From Spirochaetaceae bacterium (GTDB lineage Bacteria; Spirochaetota; Spirochaetia; DSM-27196; SKKC01): a stretch of 64,000 bases of DNA. The DNA lies in the NCBI GenBank assembly GCA_007694005.1, contig RECN01000100.1:1-64000 (forward strand), given 5' to 3'. The position numbers were made by a program, and so were the translations under genes. Shown piece after piece: positions 9,139-18,624 of this stretch (its first letter is position 1; each line of letters opens with the position of its first letter). A model generated the notes under the pieces. That model searched no databases. It had not been told where the DNA came from and saw only the letters and a program-made list of their open reading frames with translations.

Positions 9139-10443
9139 TTAAGGGTACAGGAGCGTTCCGTCAGGCCCTCGGGTCCTGGTCCACTTCGGGGGTTCCAGGC
9201 GCGGCGGATATTCCCGGGCGAGATCCTCGACGAAGTCGACACCAAGACCCGGGCGCTCAGGTGGCAGCACGGCTCCGTCGTGCACCTCGGGCAGCCCGGG
9301 GAACACCGCACTCATAACCGGCGTCGGCTCGTACATCTCCTGTATACCGAAGTTCGGTACGGCAAAGTCCAGATGTATATTTGCCGCGTGTCCAAACGGT
9401 GAGCAATCGCCTGGTCCGTGCCAGGCAGTGCGGATTCCGTAGGCCTCGCACAGCGCGGCAAGCTTCCGCGCAGGGGTAATGCCTCCAATATGACTCAGAT
9501 GCACGCGTATGAAGTCGATGAGTCGTTCCTGAATGGCGGGCATCCACTGCTCGGGGCCTGTAAAGAGCTCTCCGAGCGCAATGGGGGTAGCGCTGTGTCT
9601 GCGTATCTCGCGCAGCCACGGCCACTGATCGGGTGGTACGGGATCTTCGAGGAAAAACAGCTCTACGGTGTCAAGCTGCGACGCGAAACGGGCGATTTCA
9701 CCGACAGGGACGCGCTCGTGAACGTCGTGGAGCAGAGCGACATCCGGCCCGAGCGCAGCGCGGGCCTCGGTGAGCATATCGACGGTGAGGCGCATGTACC
9801 GGGTCGGGTCTATGCTCACGCGATCGTCGGGGTGCGGTTGCGGACCCGGTGAAACCGTCGGAATGGTGCTTCCAGCCGGGTCTGCGGTGTCCCGACGAAC
9901 AGACGCCTGCCCGGGACCCTGGGATTCCGTCGAGCTCTCGGCATCGGCGGATCGGGTCATGGCTCCGGCTGCACCGTATCCGCCAAGCTGACAGCGGACG
10001 TAGCGGTGCCCTGAATCGACCAGATCGCGAGCCCGCTGTACGAGCTCCGACACCGAAGACCCGTCGGCGTGGCGATACACGTCGACCCGATCACGACACG
10101 CGCCGCCCAGGAGCTGATATACCGGCATATCGGCCATCTTGCCCTTAATGTCCCACAGCGCCATATCGACGCCGCCAATCGCGTTGTTGAGAACCGGCCC
10201 ACTGCGCCAGTAGCTGTTGGCCTGCATGAGCCGCCAGAGGTCTTCGATGGACGATGCGTCGCGACCGACGAGCAGCGGTTTCAGGTAGCGTTCGACCACC
10301 TCCGCCACGGCGCTCGCACGCTGTGTAAAGGTCGCACAACCGTAGCCGACGATGCCGGAACCCGATGTCTCTACTACAATGACCACCAGATCTATGCCTT
10401 CGGGCGCGGTCAGCACCGCGCGAACGTCGCTGATTCTGTTCAT
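9139..10443 (-). CDS. Enolase-superfamily sugar-acid dehydratase (mannonate dehydratase/RspA-like)
   Basis: Mandelate racemase/muconate lactonizing enzyme family, ManD-like subgroup, 434 residues. Metal ligands are seen in order: Asp of LLHDVHER, Glu of FFLEDP and Glu of ALGELFTGPEQW. The histidine of AWHGPGDCSPFGHAAN and the FGIQE block are ManD-type signatures. A stretch rich in Ser, Gly and Pro at about residues 150-200 sits where ManD proteins carry a variable active-site loop. Start at ATG 10443 with AAGGAG ten bases upstream. First gene of the operon that continues with lactonase, epimerase and GGT. Exact substrate (mannonate, gluconate or other) is not readable. Confidence 0.87.
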   Translation of the reverse strand: MNRISDVRAVLTAPEGIDLVVIVVETSGSGIVGYGCATFTQRASAVAEVVERYLKPLLVGRDASSIEDLWRLMQANSYWRSGPVLNNAIGGVDMALWDIKGKMADMPVYQLLGGACRDRVDVYRHADGSSVSELVQRARDLVDSGHRYVRCQLGGYGAAGAMTRSADAESSTESQGPGQASVRRDTADPAGSTIPTVSPGPQPHPDDRVSIDPTRYMRLTVDMLTEARAALGPDVALLHDVHERVPVGEIARFASQLDTVELFFLEDPVPPDQWPWLREIRRHSATPIALGELFTGPEQWMPAIQERLIDFIRVHLSHIGGITPARKLAALCEAYGIRTAWHGPGDCSPFGHAANIHLDFAVPNFGIQEMYEPTPVMSAVFPGLPEVHDGAVLPPERPGLGVDFVEDLAREYPPRLEPPKWTRTRGPDGTLLYP

Positions 10444-10642
10444 GAGTGGGCAACTCCTTGCCGCATTGTAGGGCATGAACGCCGAATTGAGAAATACGTA
10501 CCGGGTCTGCGATCCCGTATTTGAAACGATCGATGCAAAGTGAATGGGTCATGCGTTGCGCATAGCACGCGCCGTGAGATCGTCCGAAATATACGACCTT
10601 TAATGAATAACTCTTATCGTTTGGTATGAAAATGCAGGTTTT

Positions 10643-10670
10643 TTGTTGGCACGGTTTTTGCTGTTAGGAT
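10643..10670 (+). promoter_or_regulatory. Promoter of the sensor kinase gene (leaderless)
   Basis: TTGTTG at 10643-10648, 16 bases, then TAGGAT at 10665-10670. Only six bases separate the -10 box from the ATG at 10677 and there is no Shine-Dalgarno, so the mRNA probably starts at the start codon. Confidence 0.45.
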
Positions 10671-10676
10671 ATCGTT

Positions 10677-11681
10677 ATGACCAGAACGACAGATCAGCAC
10701 ACGCTTTACAACCTCGCCCGCACCGCACCGGCGATCTTTTTCCGCTTCGAGTCCGGACACGATGGCTCCATGGGCTTTCCCTATATCTCGGAGTCCTTCG
10801 AAGCCATCCTGGGACTGAAACCCAAAGAAGTCGAGCAGGATATTTCCCGAGCACTTGCCCTGGTGCACGGGGATGACAGCCCCGCTCTGCTCGACAGCAT
10901 CGCGCACGCCGTCACGAACGCTTCAGGCTGGAGCCATGAGTTCCGCGCTATTTCGTCGTCAGGCGAGACCATCTGGCTCGACGGGGCTGCGGAGTGTGTG
11001 GGCTACGTTGAAAACAGATTGCGCTTTGAGGGCTACCTGTGGAACATCAGCCGACAGAAGGACGTAGAGACGGCAGCCCGGAAGCAGATCCGCGAGAAGG
11101 AACTGCTGCTGAGTGAAATGAAGCACCGCGTCAAGAACAACATGGCAACGGTGCTGAGTCTTCTCGAACTGCAGAAGACGGCGGTATCCAACGCCGACGT
11201 CTACTCGGCATTACAGACGGCGCAAGGCCGCATTCGTTCGGTACTTATGCTATACGACGGAATCGAATCGACAGAGCAGGCGGGCAGCGTTCAGGCCGAC
11301 TCCTATCTGTCCCTGTTCGTACCCCAGGTGGTCGCCGGACTGACTCACCGGGAGTCGCTTGATCTGGATATTGTAGTCGAACCTCTTCGGGTCGACGGGA
11401 AGCTCATGTCAGTTCTCGCGCTCATTATAAACGAGAGCGTCACCAACGCTCTGAAGTATGCCTTCAATGAGGACGCCACAAAGCGCATAGAGGTCCACTT
11501 CGGCCGAACCGATCGCGGCACCATGATGTTGACAATCAGTGATAACGGTCAGGGGTTCGCCGAAGACAGCAGCGAAGGACTCGGTATGACCATTATTCGT
11601 TCGCTCTGCGACCAGATTGACGCTACGCTTTCGATACAGAGCGAGCAGGGGACCTCAATACAGCTCGAGATACCCGCATGA
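10677..11681 (+). CDS. PAS-domain sensor histidine kinase (HisKA_2 type)
   Basis: 334-residue cytoplasmic kinase. A PAS domain (about residues 10-130, ending GYLWNISRQKDVE) is followed by the HisKA_2 phospho-acceptor helix LLSEMKHRVKNNM (His about 153) and a GHKL ATPase domain with N-box INESVTNALKYAF, G1 DNGQGF and G2 EGLGM. All catalytic boxes are intact. No transmembrane segment is seen, so it senses an internal signal. No response regulator is encoded nearby; its partner is unknown. It faces a GAF protein whose own C-terminus looks like a decayed copy of this ATPase domain. Confidence 0.9.
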   Translation: MTRTTDQHTLYNLARTAPAIFFRFESGHDGSMGFPYISESFEAILGLKPKEVEQDISRALALVHGDDSPALLDSIAHAVTNASGWSHEFRAISSSGETIWLDGAAECVGYVENRLRFEGYLWNISRQKDVETAARKQIREKELLLSEMKHRVKNNMATVLSLLELQKTAVSNADVYSALQTAQGRIRSVLMLYDGIESTEQAGSVQADSYLSLFVPQVVAGLTHRESLDLDIVVEPLRVDGKLMSVLALIINESVTNALKYAFNEDATKRIEVHFGRTDRGTMMLTISDNGQGFAEDSSEGLGMTIIRSLCDQIDATLSIQSEQGTSIQLEIPA

Positions 11682-11712
11682 GCCTGACTCACGCACTCGC
11701 CCCGGGGGTGCG

Positions 11713-12843
11713 TCAGCTGCAGTGGGGGCTGAATCGCATCCACACGAAGGAAGCCGGATCCGACTCCGTCACCCGACTGCCGCCAAGCTCTTCGGTCAGG
11801 TTCCGGATCATGATCAGCGCCATTGCATCGAGTTTCGGAAGCTGTTCGCCCGGGACCACTGCGTCGTCGTTCGGTCGGATACGAAACTCGGCACGGTCAT
11901 CAACTGAAGTTAGCTCGATGAGAAGCTGATTATCCCCGGACACAAGCCCACCTGCGGCACATGCCGAAACAATCTCCGTTGCCAGGAGCGTGACGCTCAC
12001 CGCCTCCCTGACGCCGATGACCGTGTCGTCTGCGTTCAGAACGATCTGACTGCTTTCCTCTCCCGGCTCCCTGAGCACGCGAACGAAGTGCTGTTCGAGT
12101 CGTTGCAGGAGGTCGTTCGCCTCTATGCAGCCGTCTATCGCTGTCTCGGCCAGCAGCCGATGAACCTCCGCAGCGGCCGCAAGTCGAGACGCGGTGCGCT
12201 GCAGATGCGTTGACAGCGGCGCCGCGTCGAGCGTCATCATCTGCACGTTCATCATTCTGTCGATGAAACTGATCGCATTGCTGACGGCGCGATCGGCCTG
12301 GGACTGCGGCAGGTCCATGAGGACCCAGCCGAGCGAAATAGTAAGAATAAAAAGAGCCGAAAGCTCGGTATCGTTCCAGCACCTTTTAAAAGAACAATCG
12401 TCGAAACCAACAAAGCCGTAGAGGCTTCCGCCGGTAAATACCGGCAGAATCAAGAGCGACTGTATGCCCTGCGCCTCTAAGGTCTCGCGCTCGGATTCGG
12501 GAAACGACGATACCGGACCGTGAACCGGTTTATACGCCTGAAAGTGATCGAGCCAGCGTGTGTACCCCGCATCATACAGCGGAATGCCCTGTAGTTCAGG
12601 ATTATCAATCTGCGCGGTGACACCGTATGCACACCACTCGTAGCGCTGTGAGGCGCAGACGGAGTGCTCATCGTTCACATGGATTTCAAAAAGATACACC
12701 CGGTCGACCCGCAAGGCCTCGCCCACCCTACCGAACGCGCGCTCTATATCGGTTTTCGCGCCATTTCCCGTCAGGAGTATGCGTCGCGCGTCCAGCACGC
12801 AAGAAATCAGTTCTTCGTCGGTACGCCCCAGACCTTCACTCAT
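11713..12843 (-). CDS. GAF-domain protein with degenerate histidine-kinase core
   Basis: 376 residues. An N-terminal GAF domain (about 20-175, YGFVGFDDC near its end) is followed by a segment that aligns in order with the HisKA_2/ATPase region of the neighbouring kinase but has lost its chemistry. No His-Arg-x-Lys-Asn box is present. The N-box reads LLATEIVSACAAG instead of INESVTNALKYA. The G1 box DNGQGF is replaced by RPNDDAV and the G2 glycines by LDAMALIMI. I read it as a pseudokinase, perhaps a partner or brake of the convergent kinase 31 bp away. AAAGAGAG precedes the ATG. Confidence 0.75.
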   Translation of the reverse strand: MSEGLGRTDEELISCVLDARRILLTGNGAKTDIERAFGRVGEALRVDRVYLFEIHVNDEHSVCASQRYEWCAYGVTAQIDNPELQGIPLYDAGYTRWLDHFQAYKPVHGPVSSFPESERETLEAQGIQSLLILPVFTGGSLYGFVGFDDCSFKRCWNDTELSALFILTISLGWVLMDLPQSQADRAVSNAISFIDRMMNVQMMTLDAAPLSTHLQRTASRLAAAAEVHRLLAETAIDGCIEANDLLQRLEQHFVRVLREPGEESSQIVLNADDTVIGVREAVSVTLLATEIVSACAAGGLVSGDNQLLIELTSVDDRAEFRIRPNDDAVVPGEQLPKLDAMALIMIRNLTEELGGSRVTESDPASFVWMRFSPHCS

Positions 12844-12957
12844 GATTAACTCTCTTTATGTTGATTTTTTAATTTACGGCCCATGTCGTGCACGTGGCTA
12901 ACCTCAATCATAGGTCGCGAACGTGTTTCCTGCAATGCGTCAAGACGCATAAAACAG

Positions 12958-12986
12958 ATGACAACCAGGAAGGCTGCGCGTACACT
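12958..12986 (+). promoter_or_regulatory. Sigma70-type promoter of the MFS gene
   Basis: ATGACA at 12958-12963, 17 bases, then TACACT at 12981-12986. The ATG at 12996 follows nine bases later, leaving almost no leader. Confidence 0.5.
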
Positions 12987-12995
12987 GCCTCTGTC

Positions 12996-14369
12996 ATGAA
13001 CATAACAGATCAGACCGGCACCACTGTTCCTCCGACTCTTCCGATGTGGCGAAAGATATGCTTTGCCCTCGGACAGCTCGGATGGTCCCTCGGGTCCTAC
13101 GGGGTCCTGAACCTTATTAATTATTTTTACAATCCGCCGACCGCAGCCGGCGGCGGGCGTCTGTTCCCGCTCTACATAGGCTCGGCCGCTGCCCTCGGAA
13201 TTGTGACCGCGGGTGGACGCCTTTTTGACGGAATAACAGACCCGCTCCTGGCGGGTCTCTCCGACCGGTCGCGGTCCCGCTTCGGAAGGCGACGAAGTTT
13301 CATGGCTATCGGCGCGATACCGTTTGCAGTGCTCGGCGTGCTGGTTTTCGTGCCTCCTGCCGACGGAACAGGCGCTCTCAATATCGCGTGGCTGTTCGTG
13401 ATGTCGTTTCTGTTCTATCTCTTCATGACCATGTACGTGACGCCGTACTTCGCCCTCATGAGCGAATTAGGGCACTCCCCGGAGGAGCGACTGCAGTTAT
13501 CGACGATGATCTCGATTACCTGGGCTCTCGGCTTTATGCTCGGGAGTCAGGTGTATCTCCTGCAGGATATGTTTGAGGCCTTCGCAGCGCCGGAGCAGGC
13601 ACTGCAGCTTTCGCTTGCCGTTTTCGCTGCAGTATCGCTGGTTCTGATGCTTCTTCCGATTCTGCTCATCGATGAGCGGAAGTATTGCGAGAACAGGGTG
13701 AACAGCGAGCCGCTTCTCGCCTCTTTGCGAACGGCCCTCGCCAACCGGAACTTCCGGTACTTCGTCCTTTCGGATCTGAGCTACTGGCTTGCGATCACCT
13801 TCGTGCAGACCGGGATCAGCTTTTACGTGATCATGCTCCTTGGCCTCGACGGGGCCGCGGCAAGCGGGTTCCTGCTCGTGATGTTCCTTGCAAGCTTCGT
13901 GTTCTACGTGCCGATAGGCATCGTCGCGGCAAAACTCGGTAAGAAACGAGTGCTTCTCGCCGCTTTTGTGCTGTTCATACTGGCCGCCCTGCTTATGTTC
14001 TCATGGGGTCTGGTCCCGATGCCGCCGCTCCTGCACGGATATCTGGTCATGATTATGTCCGCCCTGCCGATCGCGATTTTCGGGATACTGCCGAATGCGA
14101 TCATTGCCGATGTCGCCGAGGCCGACGGAATGCGCACCGGCAATCACAAGGCGGCCATATTCTTTGGCGCGCGTACCCTCATGCAAAAGATCGGAACATC
14201 AATCACGCTCCTGATCTTTCCTCTCATTTCAACGATAGGCGGAGACGCTGCCACGGTAGTCGGAGTTCGAGCGACGCTGCTCGTGGGCGCTGCCGGTCTT
14301 GCGCTCGGCTGGTGGCTGTTCCGGAAATACGACGAAGCGGAGGTGCTCAAGACCCTGCAAGGTTCATGA
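12996..14369 (+). CDS. GPH-family sugar/cation symporter (MFS, MelB-like)
   Basis: 457-residue membrane transporter with about 12 segments. The glycoside-pentoside-hexuronide signature is clear: DGITDPLLAGLSDRSRSRFGRRR between segments 2 and 3 (split here for length: DGITDPLLAGLSDR then SRSRFGRRR), with the Asp of DPLLAG as the cation/sugar residue. The start is put at 12996 because family proteins begin shortly before the PMWRKICFALGQLGW stretch; a longer frame from 12888 adds a Cys-rich non-family tail. There is no ribosome site, but a good promoter sits just upstream. Substrate unknown. Its end overlaps the GGDEF-EAL gene by 23 bp. Confidence 0.88.
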   Translation: MNITDQTGTTVPPTLPMWRKICFALGQLGWSLGSYGVLNLINYFYNPPTAAGGGRLFPLYIGSAAALGIVTAGGRLFDGITDPLLAGLSDRSRSRFGRRRSFMAIGAIPFAVLGVLVFVPPADGTGALNIAWLFVMSFLFYLFMTMYVTPYFALMSELGHSPEERLQLSTMISITWALGFMLGSQVYLLQDMFEAFAAPEQALQLSLAVFAAVSLVLMLLPILLIDERKYCENRVNSEPLLASLRTALANRNFRYFVLSDLSYWLAITFVQTGISFYVIMLLGLDGAAASGFLLVMFLASFVFYVPIGIVAAKLGKKRVLLAAFVLFILAALLMFSWGLVPMPPLLHGYLVMIMSALPIAIFGILPNAIIADVAEADGMRTGNHKAAIFFGARTLMQKIGTSITLLIFPLISTIGGDAATVVGVRATLLVGAAGLALGWWLFRKYDEAEVLKTLQGS

Positions 14370-16680
14370 GGGCGTGCAGATCGTGAAGCGGCAGGGGCCG
14401 ATGAAAGTGATACCCCTGGAACGCAAGACAGTTCTTGTCGGTGAAGTAAGCGAACTGCTCGGCAGTCTCGACTCCTTCAGCGATGATTTCGAGGCCCAAA
14501 GATTGTCCGAGGTTGATGATGGCCCTGACGATCTTCTCGTTACTCTTGTCAAACAGCTTCCTGACGAACGACAGGTCGATCTTGATAATATCCGCCGGGA
14601 GGCGACTGAGATAACTCAGCGATGAATACCCGGTTCCGAAGTCGTCAATCGCGACAGAAAGACCGGGGAAGCGTTCTCTCAGCGCCTCCAGGGTCGCGAT
14701 ACTCTTTTCGGGGGCTGTCATGATGCAACTCTCTGTCAGTTCGAGAATCACCCTACCCGGATCGATCCGAGTCTGCTGCATTACCCGGGCGATCGTATCG
14801 AGCAGGTCCGAACGGTCGAATTGCCTCGGTGAAAGGTTAACCGAAACGGCAAGGTCGCGCCCTCCTACCCGAGGCCATGCCACCGCGTCACGTAACGCGG
14901 TCTCAAGCGCCCAGCCGCCGAGAGGAACGACCATACCGGTCTCTTCGGCGATAGGCATGAATACCGACGGTGATACCGGTCCGTGTTCTTCGCTGTACCA
15001 GCGAAGCAGTGCTTCTGCTCCGATCAGCGCACCGTTTCCGTCAACGAGGGGCTGATAATGCATTTCGAACTCCCGCCGTTCGAGTGCCCGGCGGATTCCC
15101 TGCTCAATTCGCCACCGGTCGGACGCCTTTATATCGAGTCCGGTATCGTAGAAGGCGTAACAGTTCTTTCCGGATTCCTTGGCCGAGTACATGGCGAGAT
15201 CAGCTGCTTTTGTCACTTCTGCCAGGGACGTCCCGTCGTCCGGGATGATCGCAATTCCGATACTGACCCCGACACTTGCGCTTACGGGAGACTCCTGCGC
15301 GATATCGAGCGTAAACGGTCGTCTGATCTCAGCGAGGATATTGTTCGCGACAACCGCCGCGCCTTTTCGGTCGTGAATAAATGAAAGCAGTACGACAAAC
15401 TCATCACCACCGAATCGATACACGGCATCGTTTTCCCTGAGTGTCTTTCTGAGGCGGGAAGCAGTTTCAACGAGCAGCTGATCACCTGCGTCGTGGCCGA
15501 TCGTATCGTTGACCTGTTTGAAGCGGTCGAGATCGAGAAACATCAACGCGGCGCAGCCGACATCGAATATTTCCGACGTCCCGAGCAGGCGCCTCATATC
15601 GCCGTCGAAGAGCTCCCGGTTGCCGAGGCCCGTCAGCTGGTCGTGATAGGCAAGCTGGCGTAACCGCCGTTCCACGTTTTTTCGCACGGTAATGTCGCGG
15701 ATCAGACACGTGAGGGTCCGCCCCCGATACTCTTTCGAGTTGCCGAATGAGACTTCCATGGGCGCAACGCCGCGGTTTTTGTGGTGGCCGAGAATTTCGA
15801 TGGTCTTTTCAAGCCCCAGCCCTTCGCGGTCAGCCGCATCGACAAAAAAGTATTTCCGGAAGCTTTCCTCATTTCGCGCGTACACGGAACTGGGAAAAAG
15901 GGTTCCAAATGGCTGGTTGCGCAGCTCTTCGGGTTCAAATCCGAAGGTCGTGCGCACCGCACTGTTGGCAAACACGATGTTCATGTTCTCGTCAATTCGC
16001 ACGATCGCCTCGGTTATGGTCTCCGAGAGGGCATCGTAGTTGTCCCTGCTCTCCTGAAGCTCTTCGACGAGATCGCGGTTCAGAGACAGGTCCTGCATTA
16101 CCAGAGCGAAGGCTGCGTCAGGAACTTCGACGGAAACGACAAGGGCAGCAACCGATACAAGGCGGTCATCGGGAGTGCGCAGGCGAAAAAAGAGCACCTC
16201 AGACGGAGAATCCGGCCCGTCCGATGCGGCTGAAACGCGCTGCAGGGCTGATTCAAGGAAGGACGTGTGGGTATCGTCAAGATATTCAAAAAAGCTTGAA
16301 TCCTGAAACGCTTCGGCGGGTTGTCTGAAACGGTCTGCCAGCCGCCCGTTTACCCGGATGACGGTGCCGGAAGCAGTCATGAGACAGAGCAGGTCTGGAG
16401 TTGTATCGGCGTGTTCGTCTATCCATGCGGAGATCTCGCCGGTGTCCGGTCCTGCCTCGGAAAGTCCCTGAATAATCCGCTCAAGCAGCGGCTCAAAAAG
16501 TGATTCTCCGACGAGTGCAGCCCTGTGAACGTGCGCGTGGCTTGACCGGTGAGCGTTCCTGATCGCGCTCATCGCTTCAGTCACACGGTCTTCGAGATAG
16601 CGTAGTCTTTCACGAATTCGAACTGGCGGTTGTCCCTGATTCACGTTTTTACACCCTGCGCACAGGGCAGCATAAACCAT
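14347..16680 (-). CDS. PAS-PAS-GGDEF-EAL cyclic-di-GMP protein
   Basis: 777-residue two-way c-di-GMP enzyme. Two PAS-like sensor domains (about 110-215 and 225-345) precede a GGDEF domain with an intact YRFGGDEFVVLL at about 423. The EAL domain shows EALLRW at about 553, ELTESCI, DDFGTGYSSL, KIDLSFV and AEGVET. Both active sites look competent, so synthesis or hydrolysis could dominate depending on the signal. No membrane segment is seen. The ATG at 16680 is six bases after a TATTAT -10 box, with no ribosome site (leaderless pattern); a GTG at 16644 after AGGGTG is an alternative start. Confidence 0.92.
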   Translation of the reverse strand: MVYAALCAGCKNVNQGQPPVRIRERLRYLEDRVTEAMSAIRNAHRSSHAHVHRAALVGESLFEPLLERIIQGLSEAGPDTGEISAWIDEHADTTPDLLCLMTASGTVIRVNGRLADRFRQPAEAFQDSSFFEYLDDTHTSFLESALQRVSAASDGPDSPSEVLFFRLRTPDDRLVSVAALVVSVEVPDAAFALVMQDLSLNRDLVEELQESRDNYDALSETITEAIVRIDENMNIVFANSAVRTTFGFEPEELRNQPFGTLFPSSVYARNEESFRKYFFVDAADREGLGLEKTIEILGHHKNRGVAPMEVSFGNSKEYRGRTLTCLIRDITVRKNVERRLRQLAYHDQLTGLGNRELFDGDMRRLLGTSEIFDVGCAALMFLDLDRFKQVNDTIGHDAGDQLLVETASRLRKTLRENDAVYRFGGDEFVVLLSFIHDRKGAAVVANNILAEIRRPFTLDIAQESPVSASVGVSIGIAIIPDDGTSLAEVTKAADLAMYSAKESGKNCYAFYDTGLDIKASDRWRIEQGIRRALERREFEMHYQPLVDGNGALIGAEALLRWYSEEHGPVSPSVFMPIAEETGMVVPLGGWALETALRDAVAWPRVGGRDLAVSVNLSPRQFDRSDLLDTIARVMQQTRIDPGRVILELTESCIMTAPEKSIATLEALRERFPGLSVAIDDFGTGYSSLSYLSRLPADIIKIDLSFVRKLFDKSNEKIVRAIINLGQSLGLEIIAEGVETAEQFAYFTDKNCLAFQGYHFHRPLPLHDLHALMNLAGS

Positions 16681-16809
16681 ACCGCGATAATATACGAGGT
16701 TTTTTTCTCCGGCGCTGATTCCGCCTATTGAGACCCGGCATAAGATGCGATATCATCCTATTCACTAATAAGTATTAATTTATCGATACTACGATATAGG
16801 AATAATGCA

Positions 16810-18624
16810 ATGACCGAACAGACTATCAGAACGATGCAGGAACTCATTGACGGTTGCATGGGTGACGCTGCTCCGTACTGCCAGGCAGCCTGTCCCATGC
16901 ACACCGATGTTCGCGGCTACGTCAATCTGATCGGCGAGGGGCGATTTGGTGAAGCGATTGCCCTGATCCGGGAAAAACTCTTTCTGCCGGCGACGCTCGG
17001 GCGTATATGCGCGCACCCCTGCGAAGATTCGTGCAAACGTGGCGAAGTCGGCGCACCCATGGCAATAGCCGCTCTGAAGCGTTTCGTCGCCGACAACTAC
17101 GACGACCCTGCGAAATGGGATACCGCAATCGAGTCCGAGAAGCCCGAGAGCGTTGCTATTATCGGTAGCGGTCCGGCAGGGGCGCAGGCAGCCTTTGACC
17201 TGCGCAGGAAAGGATATCAGGTCACGATCATCGACCGGCTTCCGGTCGTCGGCGGCATGCTTCGGGTCGGAATACCGGCGTATCGCCTTCCTCGCGACAT
17301 TATCGAGCTCGAATACAGCCTTCTGAAAGCTATTGGCGTCCAGTTCCGCATGAATACACATGTCGGGACCGACGTAACGATGGAGGAGCTTGCCGAGAGC
17401 TACAACGCGGTAATCGTTGCCGTAGGCGCCCACACCGGCATCATGCCCCCGGTACCCGGCCACGACGCGAATGGCGTCTTTGATGCGGTGACGCTGCTTC
17501 GAGACGTCAGCATGACCGAACGCTTCGATGCCTTAGGATCACGGGTGCTCGTCGTCGGGGGCGGAAACGTCGCGATAGACGCCGCGCGCTCGGTGCGTCG
17601 TCTCGACGATAGAGTCGTACATCTCGCATGCCTGGAGTGCAACGCAGGCTGCATGCCGGCGCACGACTGGGAAGTGGATGAAGCACTCGACGAGGGTGTC
17701 AGCATGCACCAGGGCTGGGGCATCGTCAGCATCAATACCGACCGCATGAACGCCGTCGAGTCGGTCACGCTCAAGCGCTGTATATCGGTTTTTGACGCTG
17801 CGGGCCGCTTCGCACCGGTGTACGACGACGGCGAACGGAAAACGATCGCGGTGGATTCAGTGGTCTTTGCCATAGGGCAGAAGGTCGACGGCAGGGGCCT
17901 CGACAGCCTCCCCCGCACCGCTCGTGGTCACATCGCCGTGGACGAGGTGACCCTGCAGATCCCTGGAACCAGTATTTTTGCCGCCGGCGATGCGACCGGT
18001 CACAGCGTGATAGCGGTGGAAGCCATGGCTGAGGGGCGCAAGGCCGCACGCAGCGTCTACCGCATGTTCAGAAACGAAAATATGCGCGAAGACCGCGATT
18101 TTGAGCGCGCATACAAAACTGCCCTCGAAACAGAGATTTCTCAGAACTACGTCCGGACCCCGCGGGTTACGAGCAGGCTGCGCAGGGCGTCTGAGCGCGT
18201 CGGTGATTTCGCCGAAGTTGATCTCGGCATCGAAGACGCGCAGGCACTCGCAGAAGGCGGACGCTGTCTTTCGTGTGAATGCCGGAACTGCGTTAAAGAG
18301 TGTCTGATGCTCGAACGGTACACCGATACATGCCCGAAAGACCTTTTTCAGAAGATCCTCAACGGGGAAGAAATCGACCCGGTGATTCCCTACTCCTGCA
18401 ACATGTGCAGCATGTGCACGGTGTTGTGCCCGAAGAACTACCGCATGCAGGACGTGTTCATGGAAATGCGCAAGGACCTCGTGGCACAGACCGGGGGGAA
18501 GTCACCCATGAAGGGACACAAGGCCATCTACATGCACCAGAAACTCGGCTTCTCGAAGCTCTTCAACATTACCCGGGCCGCATCGCCCGCCCGCGTTGCA
18601 CCCAAAAAGGAGACGGTACGATGA
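16810..18624 (+). CDS. GltD-like FAD/NAD(P) oxidoreductase with C-terminal ferredoxin domain
   Basis: 604-residue flavoprotein. N-terminal Fe-S region (AAPYCQAACPMHTDVRGY, then ICAHPCEDSCKRG) as in glutamate synthase small subunits. FAD site IIGSGPAGAQAAFDL at about 115, second dinucleotide site VLVVGGGNVAIDAAR at about 250, and FAD-closing FAAGDATGHSV at about 395. The C-terminal tail carries CLSCECRNCVKEC and a 4Fe-4S motif CNMCSMCTVLCP, resembling HdrC. No GltB partner exists here. It overlaps the HdrB-like gene by ATGA. The pair looks like an Hdr-type electron-transfer unit acting on disulfides or persulfides, in line with the rhodaneses behind it. The assignment to sulfur chemistry is inference. 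Confidence 0.85.
   Translation: MTEQTIRTMQELIDGCMGDAAPYCQAACPMHTDVRGYVNLIGEGRFGEAIALIREKLFLPATLGRICAHPCEDSCKRGEVGAPMAIAALKRFVADNYDDPAKWDTAIESEKPESVAIIGSGPAGAQAAFDLRRKGYQVTIIDRLPVVGGMLRVGIPAYRLPRDIIELEYSLLKAIGVQFRMNTHVGTDVTMEELAESYNAVIVAVGAHTGIMPPVPGHDANGVFDAVTLLRDVSMTERFDALGSRVLVVGGGNVAIDAARSVRRLDDRVVHLACLECNAGCMPAHDWEVDEALDEGVSMHQGWGIVSINTDRMNAVESVTLKRCISVFDAAGRFAPVYDDGERKTIAVDSVVFAIGQKVDGRGLDSLPRTARGHIAVDEVTLQIPGTSIFAAGDATGHSVIAVEAMAEGRKAARSVYRMFRNENMREDRDFERAYKTALETEISQNYVRTPRVTSRLRRASERVGDFAEVDLGIEDAQALAEGGRCLSCECRNCVKECLMLERYTDTCPKDLFQKILNGEEIDPVIPYSCNMCSMCTVLCPKNYRMQDVFMEMRKDLVAQTGGKSPMKGHKAIYMHQKLGFSKLFNITRAASPARVAPKKETVR

Noticed and set aside
16810-18624. Glutamate synthase small subunit (GltD)
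   Set aside because: The core matches GltD, but there is no large subunit, and the C-terminal ferredoxin tail and HdrB-like neighbour point to another electron-transfer role.
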